NCBI GenBank assembly: GCA_018817515.1 | Contig: JAHIUD010000098.1 | Span: 1-54,779 of the forward strand | DNA length: 54,779 nt | Direction of reading: 5' to 3' | Origin: Pseudomonadota bacterium | GTDB taxonomy: Bacteria; Desulfobacterota; Desulfovibrionia; Desulfovibrionales; Desulfovibrionaceae | Shown here: in pieces, positions 43,094 through 50,279 of the stretch | Numbering within the stretch: the stretch's first letter is position 1 | Layout: every line of letters starts with the position of its first letter | Program-made: the position numbers and the translations under genes | Notes under the pieces: generated by a model | Seen by the model: the letters and a program-made list of their open reading frames with translations, nothing else | The model's database searches: none | What the model was told of the DNA's origin: nothing

Positions 43094-44512
43094 ATGAAAA
43101 GCGAAGACAGTGCACTGCAGGCAGGCGCCCGACCGGAAGAAGAGACCGCGCAGGCCCCCGTGCCGCCGCTGCCGCCAGACCCGGCCCAGTGCGTGGAGAA
43201 CGACCCGGTGCGCCGCGAGGCCCTGGTCCGCCGCGCCCTTGAGAAGCTCACCGCCGCCGAGGGCTATGGTTTCAGCGCAGATGAGCTGCGCATGCTCACC
43301 GTGTTCTTCGAGCTGTCCATGGAATTCGATACGCGCCGCGACTTCCTGAGCCTGTGCATACAGCTGCCCATGGTCTTCTTCGACCAGGACTGCCGCCTGT
43401 ACCTGCGCACCGGGCCCAAGGCCTGGAAGCTGGCGCGCTGCCTCACGCTGCCCGCCGCCCTGCCGGATGTCGAGCCGCCCCCGCACCCGGCCGTGCGCGG
43501 CGCTAACTTCTACGCCCCGATCCACGGCCGCAAGGACACCGCAGACGTGCTGGGCTTCGAGGTGCCCGACAATATCATGGGCTGGCTGGAGGTGACGGGG
43601 GGTGCCGGGCTGTCGCGCCACAAGCAACTGTATTTCGAGAAATACGCCGGGCGCATCGGCTTCCAGCTGCACAACCGCCTGGCGCTCTCCAAGAACCGCG
43701 AGCACCTGTCCTTCATCCAGAGCCTGGTGGAGGACATCGGCCACAACGTCATCGTGCCGAACATGGTCTTCAAGCTCTTCTTCAACCGCCTGAACGCGAC
43801 CATCGGCGCCCTGGCACGCTGCGTGGCCGAGGCCCCGGCCGAGACCCCGGCGGACTTCACCGCCAGCCTGAACTTCCTCCAGGCGCGGCTGTCCGACCAG
43901 TACGCGGAGATCAGCAGCCACTACGCGCAGACCAGCCTGTTCCTGGAAACCCTGCTGCGGCGGCGGCATTTCCAGGAAGGCCGCTACGTGCTGGAGAAAC
44001 GCCGCGTGAACCTGTTCAAGCAGGTGGTGGCCCCGCAGGTGGAGCGCTACCGCCCGCGCATGGAGGACCGGGGCATCGCCATCGACCTGTCCATGGGCGG
44101 CATCCCCGACGAGCCAGTGCTCCTCATGGCCGACCTGGGCCTCATCGCCCAGGTGTACGCCAACCTGTTCTCCAACGCGGTGAAGTACACGCGCACAGTC
44201 ACCGGGCCCGACGGGCTGCCGCTGAAGTTCATGGCCTACGGCTGGGACATCCTGCCGAACGCCTTCCACCAGGGCCGGACAGGCGTGAAGCTCAACGTCT
44301 TCACCACCGGGACCCCCATACCCGAGACGGAACGCGAGGGGCTGTTCAAGCCCGGCTTCCGCTCCGCCACCACCCAGCGCGAGCACGGCACGGGCCAGGG
44401 CCTGGCCTTCGTGCACCAGGTGGTGGAGCTGCACGGCGGGATCGTCGGCTACGAGCCGCAGGAGTTGGGCAACAACTTCTATCTGGTGCTGCCGCTGGAA
44501 GAAGAGGAGTAG
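43094..44512 (+). CDS. Histidine-kinase-like ATPase protein without a clear H-box
   Basis: A 472-residue protein. The C-terminal 140 residues are an HATPase domain: LIAQVYANLFSNAVKYTR as the N-box, then an altered G1 region (FTTGTPIPETEREGLFKPGF) and GTGQGLAFVHQVVELHGG as G2. Before it, LVEDIGHNVIVPNMVFKLF contains a His in a helical setting that could be the phospho-acceptor, but it does not match a standard HisKA. The middle (about 110-220) may be a GAF-like sensor (FFDQDCRLYLRTGP). No membrane segment is present, so it is soluble. It ends the signalling operon; the next gene converges from the other strand 12 bases away, with no obvious terminator between them. Confidence 0.78.
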   Translation: MKSEDSALQAGARPEEETAQAPVPPLPPDPAQCVENDPVRREALVRRALEKLTAAEGYGFSADELRMLTVFFELSMEFDTRRDFLSLCIQLPMVFFDQDCRLYLRTGPKAWKLARCLTLPAALPDVEPPPHPAVRGANFYAPIHGRKDTADVLGFEVPDNIMGWLEVTGGAGLSRHKQLYFEKYAGRIGFQLHNRLALSKNREHLSFIQSLVEDIGHNVIVPNMVFKLFFNRLNATIGALARCVAEAPAETPADFTASLNFLQARLSDQYAEISSHYAQTSLFLETLLRRRHFQEGRYVLEKRRVNLFKQVVAPQVERYRPRMEDRGIAIDLSMGGIPDEPVLLMADLGLIAQVYANLFSNAVKYTRTVTGPDGLPLKFMAYGWDILPNAFHQGRTGVKLNVFTTGTPIPETEREGLFKPGFRSATTQREHGTGQGLAFVHQVVELHGGIVGYEPQELGNNFYLVLPLEEEE

Positions 44513-44524
44513 GGAAAAAGAGGA

Positions 44525-45616
44525 CTAGCCCCGCGGCTCCTGCCGGGTCAGGCAGTGGATGGTGCCCAGGCCCCAGACCAGGTCCACGGCGTGGATGCCG
44601 ACCACGGGCCGCCCATGCTTGCCGGAGAAGATCTCCGACAGGATACCCAGCGCCAGGCGGTCGTTCACGTCGTTGAAGGTGGGCACCAGCACCGCGGCAT
44701 CGGTGATGAGAAAGTTGGCGTAGCTGGCGGGCAGGCGCAGCCCGTCGAAGTAGAGCGGCGCGGGCATGGGCAGGCGGATGACTTCGGGCCTCTTGCCGTC
44801 CTCCAGCCGGGCCGTTTCCAGGCGTTCGCGGTTCTCCTCCAGGATGGCGTGGTTGGCGTCTCCTGCGTCCTTCTCCTCGCAAAGCACCAAAGTCGTCGGG
44901 TTCACGAAGCGGCAGAAGTCGTCCACGTGGCCGTGGGTATCGTCGCCCGCGATGCCATTGGCCAGCCAGAGGGTGTTGGTGACGCCGAGCGCGCTTGCGA
45001 ACACGGCCTCATAGTCGGCGTGCTCAAAGCCGGGGTTGCGCACCTGGATGTCGGGGTGCAGGCAGCATTCCTCAGTGGTCACCAGGGTGCCGCGCCCGTT
45101 GATGTCCAGCGCGCCGCCCTCGAAAACCACTTGCCTGCCCTTGTGCTCTACGGCCTCAAGCGGCAGGCCGGTGAGCCGGGCCACGGTCTGCGGCACCTCG
45201 GCGTCCAGTTCGAAATCCGGGTACTTGCTCCAGGCGTCGAAACCAAAGCCAGCGATGGCCAGCCCGCCGTCCTTCTCGCCTGTCCGTTCGATGAAGCAGG
45301 GGCCGCAGTCACGCATCCAGCCGCGATTCGTGGGGATGACGAGGAAATCGACGCGCGAGAGGTCCACATGAGCCTTGGCCAACTGGCCGCTGGCGCGGTG
45401 CAGCACCTCGGCCGAGCCCACGAGCACGCGCACGCGCTCGCCACTCTCGGCATTGGCTATCTTGCGGATGATCTCGGCAAAGGCCCAGGGCATGGGCTGG
45501 AACTTGCCCGGCCAGTCGCGCGGGTTCTGCGGCCAGGTGATCCAGGTGGCGGCGTGGGGCTCCCACTCCGCTGGCAGGCGGACGTCCCTTGGCTCAGGGC
45601 TCCGGGCCGCGCTCAT
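44525..45616 (-). CDS. aguA: Agmatine deiminase family protein
   Basis: A 363-residue guanidino-modifying enzyme of the peptidyl-arginine/agmatine deiminase family. Signatures: WEPHAATWITWP at the start, GWMRDCGPCF, the His-containing GDDTHGHVDDFCRF, and catalytic Cys355 in GTIHCLTRQEP. It should hydrolyse agmatine to N-carbamoylputrescine and ammonia. The gene lies eight bases after the deoxyhypusine-synthase-family gene and downstream of an arginine decarboxylase, so arginine to agmatine to N-carbamoylputrescine is a consistent route; an aguB-type amidohydrolase gene for the next step is not in the window. The glycine-rich loop before the Cys reads GLG rather than the more common GGG. Confidence 0.92.
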   Translation of the reverse strand: MSAARSPEPRDVRLPAEWEPHAATWITWPQNPRDWPGKFQPMPWAFAEIIRKIANAESGERVRVLVGSAEVLHRASGQLAKAHVDLSRVDFLVIPTNRGWMRDCGPCFIERTGEKDGGLAIAGFGFDAWSKYPDFELDAEVPQTVARLTGLPLEAVEHKGRQVVFEGGALDINGRGTLVTTEECCLHPDIQVRNPGFEHADYEAVFASALGVTNTLWLANGIAGDDTHGHVDDFCRFVNPTTLVLCEEKDAGDANHAILEENRERLETARLEDGKRPEVIRLPMPAPLYFDGLRLPASYANFLITDAAVLVPTFNDVNDRLALGILSEIFSGKHGRPVVGIHAVDLVWGLGTIHCLTRQEPRG

Positions 45617-45624
45617 GGCCCGCC

Positions 45625-46746
45625 CTACTTCTTCGCCTTGGCTGTAGTCTTGGCCGCCGGCTTGGCCTTGGCCTTCTTGGCCAGGCGGTCCTGCAGACCC
45701 TTGATGAGCAGGGGCCAGACCACGGTGGCGTCGGAGTGGACCTCGGCGAACTGGCCGCCCTCGGCCGGGGGCACGAACTTGCCCCAGGAGATGCCCTCCT
45801 GGTAGGTGCAGCCGGACAGGCCGCCCCAGTGCACGGGCTCCGGGCAGATGCGGATGGCGTAGGTGAAGCGGCGCTCGGGCAGGTCGCGCTCCAGGCGCTC
45901 GCCCATGACGTCGAAGAACGGGCCGATCTGCTGCGCCCAGTTGCGCGGCACCCCGCCGCCGATGGTGAAGATGGCCATCTTCTTGGCGCCGAACATCTTC
46001 CTGGAATAGCTGAAGAGGTCCAGGAACGGGTTGAACTGGAAGGGCAGGGCCTCGGGGCCCTTCTCGCCCAGGAGGTGGCCGAAATCCTTGGCCAGGATGG
46101 AACAGGCCACGTCCAGGGCCAGCTCCGAGTCCGTGAAGGCCGGGATGTAGACAGGCACGCCCTTCTTGTAGGCGCTCTTCAGGATGCCGGGGCCGTTGTA
46201 CTTCTCGCTCAGATGCTTGCCGATGGCCTTGCAGATGAGCTCGCTGGACAGGTGCGTGACCTTTTCCACGTCCATGAGCTGGTGCATGACCTCGCGGACC
46301 ACCAGCTCGGCCTGGGCGAAGTTGGCCTCAGGCTCCAGCGTGTCGTAGACGCGGTTGTACCCGGCGTCGAACAGGGACTTGTCGTTCATGCGCGCGGGCT
46401 CGTACTTGAAATGCTTGAGCCCGATGGACTCGATGAAGCCGTGGGCCATGAGCGCGCCGGTGGAGACCACCACGTCGAGCCAGCCCTCGTCGATCATCTT
46501 GATCAACAGCTTGCTCTGCTTGGCCACGGTCATGGCGCCGGAGAAGGTGCCCACCACCACGCAGTCGGGGTCCTCCACCATGGCCTGCAGCACGTCCAGG
46601 GCTTCGCCCAGGCAGCGGCCGCCAAATGCCGTGCGGCCCATGGCGGTCAAGAGCTCGTCGAAGTCGCTGATCTTGTCCGGGTCAAGGGTGGAAAGGGCGG
46701 TGAGCTTGTCCTTGACGCCGTCGTGCAGGATGCGCTTGGTGGACAT
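45625..46746 (-). CDS. Deoxyhypusine synthase family protein
   Basis: A 373-residue protein of the deoxyhypusine/homospermidine synthase family: VVGTFSGAMTVAKQSKLL, DVVVSTGALMAHGF, the GYNRVYDT block, FTDSELALDV, and the NAD-site IGGGVPRNWAQQ followed by EGISWGKF. Bacteria lack eIF5A, so such homologues are thought to act on free polyamines; some have been reported to make homospermidine. At the position of the Lys that carries the enzyme-substrate imine in human deoxyhypusine synthase (GGGVVKHH), this protein has Arg (GGGVPRNW). Start ATG 46746 with AAGGA upstream; the longer frame to 46869 runs through a terminator hairpin. The C-terminus ends in a Lys/Ala-rich tail. Confidence 0.88.
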   Translation of the reverse strand: MSTKRILHDGVKDKLTALSTLDPDKISDFDELLTAMGRTAFGGRCLGEALDVLQAMVEDPDCVVVGTFSGAMTVAKQSKLLIKMIDEGWLDVVVSTGALMAHGFIESIGLKHFKYEPARMNDKSLFDAGYNRVYDTLEPEANFAQAELVVREVMHQLMDVEKVTHLSSELICKAIGKHLSEKYNGPGILKSAYKKGVPVYIPAFTDSELALDVACSILAKDFGHLLGEKGPEALPFQFNPFLDLFSYSRKMFGAKKMAIFTIGGGVPRNWAQQIGPFFDVMGERLERDLPERRFTYAIRICPEPVHWGGLSGCTYQEGISWGKFVPPAEGGQFAEVHSDATVVWPLLIKGLQDRLAKKAKAKPAAKTTAKAKK

Positions 46747-46757
46747 GGGAGCTTCCT

Positions 46758-46801
46758 TAAAAAGACGGGCCTTCCGCTCCCGGGTGCGGAACGGAAGGCC
46801 C
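46758..46801 (-). terminator. Intrinsic terminator between the arginine decarboxylase and the deoxyhypusine-synthase-family gene
   Basis: GGGCCTTCCGCTCC (46767-46780) pairs with GGAACGGAAGGCCC (46788-46801), 13 of 14 positions, around a 7-base loop. On the minus strand it is followed by TCTTTTT. It lies after the decarboxylase stop and ends only some ten bases before the ribosome-binding site of the next gene, so it can reduce downstream expression without separating the genes fully. Confidence 0.82.
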
Positions 46802-46829
46802 GGCCTTGGGTTCTGTTCAGGCCTGTGGT

Positions 46830-47384
46830 CTAGAAGATGAAAACGACCGCAGACACGGTGGTGGTCCACATGTTTCCGGTGCCGATGGCGGAAACCGGGG
46901 CAGAGATGGAGTCGATGATCTTGCCGCTCATGAGGTAGACCTCGCGGCGCTCGTCATAGCCGATCTCCGGGTCGAAATCCACGCCAAGCGTGGTGGCCAG
47001 CATGGTGGAGGCCAGGTCCTCGGCGAAATCGCCCAGTTCCTTCTCCTCCTCGCCGAAGCTGTGGTGCTCGGAGATGTAGCCGTAGTGCTGCTTGTCGGCC
47101 GGGATGGCCATGCCGCAGGCGCTGCCCACCAGGCGGCCCTTCTCGTTGGTCTGGTTGCGGGCCATGACGCAGAAGGTGATCTGGCCGGGGTGCAGGGCCT
47201 TGACGCCCTCCTCCAGGCTCACCAGCTCGCAATTGGGCGGATAGATACTCGAAACGTACACAAGATTCTGTTTTTCGATGCCGGCCTCGCGCAGCGCCAG
47301 CTCGAAGGATTGCAGCTTGTTTTTGTGGACGCCCACGCCTTTGGTGAAGAACGCGTGGGTGGGAACCATGGGATGATTGGCCAT
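46830..47384 (-). CDS. pdaD: Pyruvoyl-dependent arginine decarboxylase
   Basis: A 184-residue proenzyme. VGVHKNKLQSFELALREAGI is the N-terminal family block, and LVYVSSIYPPNC contains the Ser45-Ser46 pair at the expected self-cleavage site, where Ser46 would become the pyruvoyl group of the alpha chain. ISEHHSFGEEE and ATTLGVDFDPEIGYDERREVY follow. The enzyme decarboxylates arginine to agmatine and is common in archaea and Desulfovibrio-like bacteria. AGGAGG eight bases before ATG 47384 sets the start over the upstream ATG at 47438. It is the first gene of the polyamine operon and is followed by a strong terminator. Confidence 0.93.
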   Translation of the reverse strand: MANHPMVPTHAFFTKGVGVHKNKLQSFELALREAGIEKQNLVYVSSIYPPNCELVSLEEGVKALHPGQITFCVMARNQTNEKGRLVGSACGMAIPADKQHYGYISEHHSFGEEEKELGDFAEDLASTMLATTLGVDFDPEIGYDERREVYLMSGKIIDSISAPVSAIGTGNMWTTTVSAVVFIF

Positions 47385-47461
47385 GTGGTGACCCTCCTGG
47401 GCTAATGATAGCGTCGGTGCCCCGACGAGAGACGGCATATATTTTTTTGGAAGGGCTGGCT

Positions 47462-47489
47462 ACTATAAAATTGGCGCGGTCCTGGCAAG
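47462..47489 (-). promoter_or_regulatory. Candidate promoter of the polyamine operon
   Basis: On the minus strand TATAGT (47467-47462) is a good -10 box in an AT-rich patch; CTTGCC, 16 bases upstream (47489-47484), is a weak -35. It would give a leader of about 70 bases before pdaD. Confidence 0.4.
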
Positions 47490-47556
47490 CTCTTTTTCAA
47501 AGCCACGCCGACCGCCCTTCCCCGGAGCCTTTCCCCGGCCCTTCCTTCCGTCCATA

Positions 47557-48645
47557 CTACGCCACTTCTTCCGGTCCGGCCAGAAGCTTCAACTGGCCGC
47601 ACGCCGCAGCGATGTCCTGGCCCATGCTGCGGCGGATGAAGGTGGTGATGCGCTTGCTGCGCAGGTATTCCTCAAAGGCCAGCACCACGCCCGGCTCCGG
47701 CGCGCGGTAGGGTGGATTCGGACTCACTTCCGGGGGCGGCGGGTTGTAGCCTATGAGATTGACCTTGCAGCGCCGCTGCCCCAAAAGCTTCACCAACTGC
47801 TTGGCGTGGACCAGGGAATCGTTCACCCCGCCGAGCATGATGTACTCGTAGGTCACGCGCTCGCGCGACTTCAGCGGATAGCTGTCCAGCGCCGCCAGAA
47901 GCTCGTCCAGAGGCACGCGCGCGGCCTTGGGCATGAGCTGTTCGCGCAGCTCCTGGGTCGGCGCGTGCAGCGAAATGGCGGGCACGGCCAGGCCGGAATC
48001 GCCCAGAATCTTCAGCGCCTGCGGAATGCCCACGCTGCTCACCGTGGCCCGGCGCGAGGCGATGGAGATGCCCTCGGCGCTGCCCAGGGTCTCCAGGCTG
48101 CGCAACAGCTCGCCCAGATTCATCAGCGGCTCGCCCATGCCCATGAACACGAGGTTGCGCACCGTGGGCAGCCCGGCTTGGGCCAAATGCTCCCGGCCCA
48201 CCATGATCTGACCCAGAATTTCGCCCATGCTCATGTTGCGCGTCAGGCCGAGCTCGCCGGTGGAGCAGAAGGAGCAGGCCATGGCGCAGCCCACCTGGGT
48301 GGACAAACACTGGGTGTAGTGCTGGGCCATGGGGATGAGCACCGTCTCGATGCGTTCGCCGTCGGCCAGGCGCAGCAACAGCTTGATGGTGCCGTCGCGG
48401 CTGGTGCGGGCCACGTCCACCCCGGGCCAGGAGATCCTCGCGCGCTCCGCCAGCTTCGCCTTCAGGTCCTTGGAGAGGTTGGTCATGGCCGCGAAATCCC
48501 GCACCCCGCGCTGCCACAGCCAATGCCAAAGCTGGTCCGCGCGAAAACGCGGCAGACGCAACTCGCCCACCACAAACGCCTCAAGCTCCGAGCGCGTCAG
48601 GTTCAAAAGGTCCACTTTGGACAGCGTGGCTGCTGCATCCATCAT
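47557..48645 (-). CDS. rlmN: Dual-specificity RNA methyltransferase RlmN
   Basis: A 362-residue radical SAM methylase. The cluster motif CAMACSFC gives Cys120, Cys124 and Cys127; MGMGEPLMN, SISLHAPTQ and GVNDS are RlmN signatures; and Cys349 near the end (GQDIAAACGQL) matches the conserved Cys that carries the transferred methylene. RlmN methylates C2 of A2503 in 23S rRNA and A37 in some tRNAs. The start is ATG 48645 or the adjacent ATG 48642; a longer frame reaching 49080 overlaps the divergent YggS gene and is rejected. The 154-base divergent gap to the next gene would hold both promoters; none is clear. Confidence 0.95.
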   Translation of the reverse strand: MMDAAATLSKVDLLNLTRSELEAFVVGELRLPRFRADQLWHWLWQRGVRDFAAMTNLSKDLKAKLAERARISWPGVDVARTSRDGTIKLLLRLADGERIETVLIPMAQHYTQCLSTQVGCAMACSFCSTGELGLTRNMSMGEILGQIMVGREHLAQAGLPTVRNLVFMGMGEPLMNLGELLRSLETLGSAEGISIASRRATVSSVGIPQALKILGDSGLAVPAISLHAPTQELREQLMPKAARVPLDELLAALDSYPLKSRERVTYEYIMLGGVNDSLVHAKQLVKLLGQRRCKVNLIGYNPPPPEVSPNPPYRAPEPGVVLAFEEYLRSKRITTFIRRSMGQDIAAACGQLKLLAGPEEVA

Positions 48646-48799
48646 CGTCCAAGCATGTACCAGCATGAACCCCGATAGACAAGCGGCCAAGACCGGTAGA
48701 GGCCTCTGCCCGCGCCACCCCGGCCCAGGCCCCCGGCGGGGTGCCGGGGCGGCGCCCCGACTCTTCCCTCCTTCGGTGTTTTGGCGTAGGCAGACCCCC

Positions 48800-49531
48800 A
48801 TGGCATTCATCATCAATCCTGCTCGCGCCCAGAAGCTTGCCGCCAACTTGGCCGCCGTACGTTCCCGCATGGCCAAGGCTTGTGCGCGCGCTGGCCGCGA
48901 CCCTGAAAGCGTGCGTCTGGTGGCGGTGAGCAAGTTCCACCCGGCCAGCGATGTTTTGGCCTTGGCCAATGCCGGCCAGCGCGAGTTCGCGGAGTCGTAT
49001 GTCCAGGAGGCGCTGCTCAAGCAGGACGAGCTGATGGGCGAGGACGTTCTTTGGCATTTTGTGGGCGGGCTGCAGACCAAGAAGGCGAAGGCGGTGGCTG
49101 GCCGTTTCGTGCTGGTGCACAGCGTGGACAGCGAGAAGCTGGCCGTGGAGCTGGCGCGGCGCGCGGCGGATCAGGGCGTTTTGCAGAGCGTGCTCATCGA
49201 GGTCAACATGGGCGAGGAGCAGAAGGCCGGGGTGGACGAGGCCGAGCTGCCGGGCCTGGCCGAGCTGGTGATGTCCCTGCGGGAGGACGGCGTCGGCCTG
49301 GATCTGCAGGGGCTCATGTGCCTGCCGCCGATGTTCGACGCGCCCGAAGAGGCGAGGCTCTATTTCACCCGCCTGCGCGAACTGCGCGACGAGCTGTCGG
49401 CCAGCCTGGGCGTGGCTTTGCCGCATCTTTCCATGGGCATGACCGGCGATTTCGAGGCCGCCATCGAAGAAGGCGCGACCATCATTCGGGTGGGCACGTC
49501 CATTTTCGGCCCGCGCCCCCAAAAGCGCTAG
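48800..49531 (+). CDS. yggS: YggS-family pyridoxal phosphate-binding protein
   Basis: A 243-residue protein of the YggS/PROSC family, which binds PLP and helps keep PLP and amino acid pools balanced. The PLP lysine is Lys45 in RLVAVSKFHPASDV, with EFAESYVQEA, WHFVGGLQTKKAK (usually HFIGxLQxNK), LIEVNMGEEQKAG, GLMCLPP, LSMGMTGDFEAAI and a final IRVGTSIFGPR. The start is ATG 48800; upstream sequence in the frame belongs to the rlmN region. The family often adjoins housekeeping genes; no operon partner is tightly linked here. The following 145 bases show nothing recognisable. Confidence 0.94.
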   Translation: MAFIINPARAQKLAANLAAVRSRMAKACARAGRDPESVRLVAVSKFHPASDVLALANAGQREFAESYVQEALLKQDELMGEDVLWHFVGGLQTKKAKAVAGRFVLVHSVDSEKLAVELARRAADQGVLQSVLIEVNMGEEQKAGVDEAELPGLAELVMSLREDGVGLDLQGLMCLPPMFDAPEEARLYFTRLRELRDELSASLGVALPHLSMGMTGDFEAAIEEGATIIRVGTSIFGPRPQKR

Positions 49532-49676
49532 GGAACCTTCCGGGAAATCAGGTCTGCCAAGGGCAGGGAGCCGCGTCCGGCCTTGCACATCGCCGGGGCG
49601 AATGCTATTCGGTCGTGTGCGCGGGCTCTTTGTGCTTTTGCCATGCGCCAACATCTGACCCTGGACAACGCCGCCC

Positions 49677-50261
49677 ATGCAGCGCACCCGCCGCCCATCC
49701 CCGGCCGCCACAGCGGTCTACGCCCTGGCCCTTGCAACGGCCATGACCCTGTGGGCCACGACCGCGCAGGCGCAGTCCCTGGTGCTTTCCAACCTCGTGG
49801 TGGACAACAAGGCGGGCAGCCTCACGGCGCACTTCGGCGTGACGGCGGACGACGTGGCGATGCTGGCCGAGGGGCTCCGGAACGGCGGCTCCCTGGCGCT
49901 GTCCTGCAAGGCCAAGCTCAACAAGAAGAGCGGACTGTTCGGCAGCCCGCAGATCGCCGCGGCCGAGCTGACGAGCCGCCTCAAGTACGACTCCCTGACC
50001 AAGGAATACTCGCTTCAGCTGCCGGGCCGCGAGGCCCCCCTGAAGAACGCGGGCTTAAACGACCTGCTGCGCGAGGGCTGGGGCGGGCTGACGCTCGACA
50101 TGGGCTCCTGGCAGTTGCTGGAGCGCGACCAGGAATACACCCTGACGCTGGACATCCGCCTCCAACAGACGGACATCCCCAACTGGTTCAAGCGCACCCT
50201 GTTCTTCTGGGCCTGGGATGTGGCGCCATCGGCCACATACCAGCTGCACTTCAAGTACTAA
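49677..50261 (+). CDS. DUF4390 family protein, exported
   Basis: A 194-residue protein with a signal peptide (basic start, hydrophobic ALALATAMTLWATTA, cleavage after AQA near residue 32). The mature part has LVLSNLVVDNKAGSLTAHFGV and a C-terminal RTLFFWAWDVAPSATYQLHF, as in DUF4390 proteins. The function is unknown. The family is regularly found directly before an NtrY-type kinase gene, as here (18-base gap), which suggests an accessory sensory role in the periplasm (inference). Confidence 0.82.
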   Translation: MQRTRRPSPAATAVYALALATAMTLWATTAQAQSLVLSNLVVDNKAGSLTAHFGVTADDVAMLAEGLRNGGSLALSCKAKLNKKSGLFGSPQIAAAELTSRLKYDSLTKEYSLQLPGREAPLKNAGLNDLLREGWGGLTLDMGSWQLLERDQEYTLTLDIRLQQTDIPNWFKRTLFFWAWDVAPSATYQLHFKY

Positions 50262-50279
50262 CGCCGGGGCGCTGAGCAC

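Noticed and set aside
44555-46833. Plus-strand open frames of about 415 codons opposite agmatine deiminase and the deoxyhypusine-synthase-family gene
   Set aside because: Same GC-driven antisense effect; the minus-strand genes carry clear family motifs throughout.
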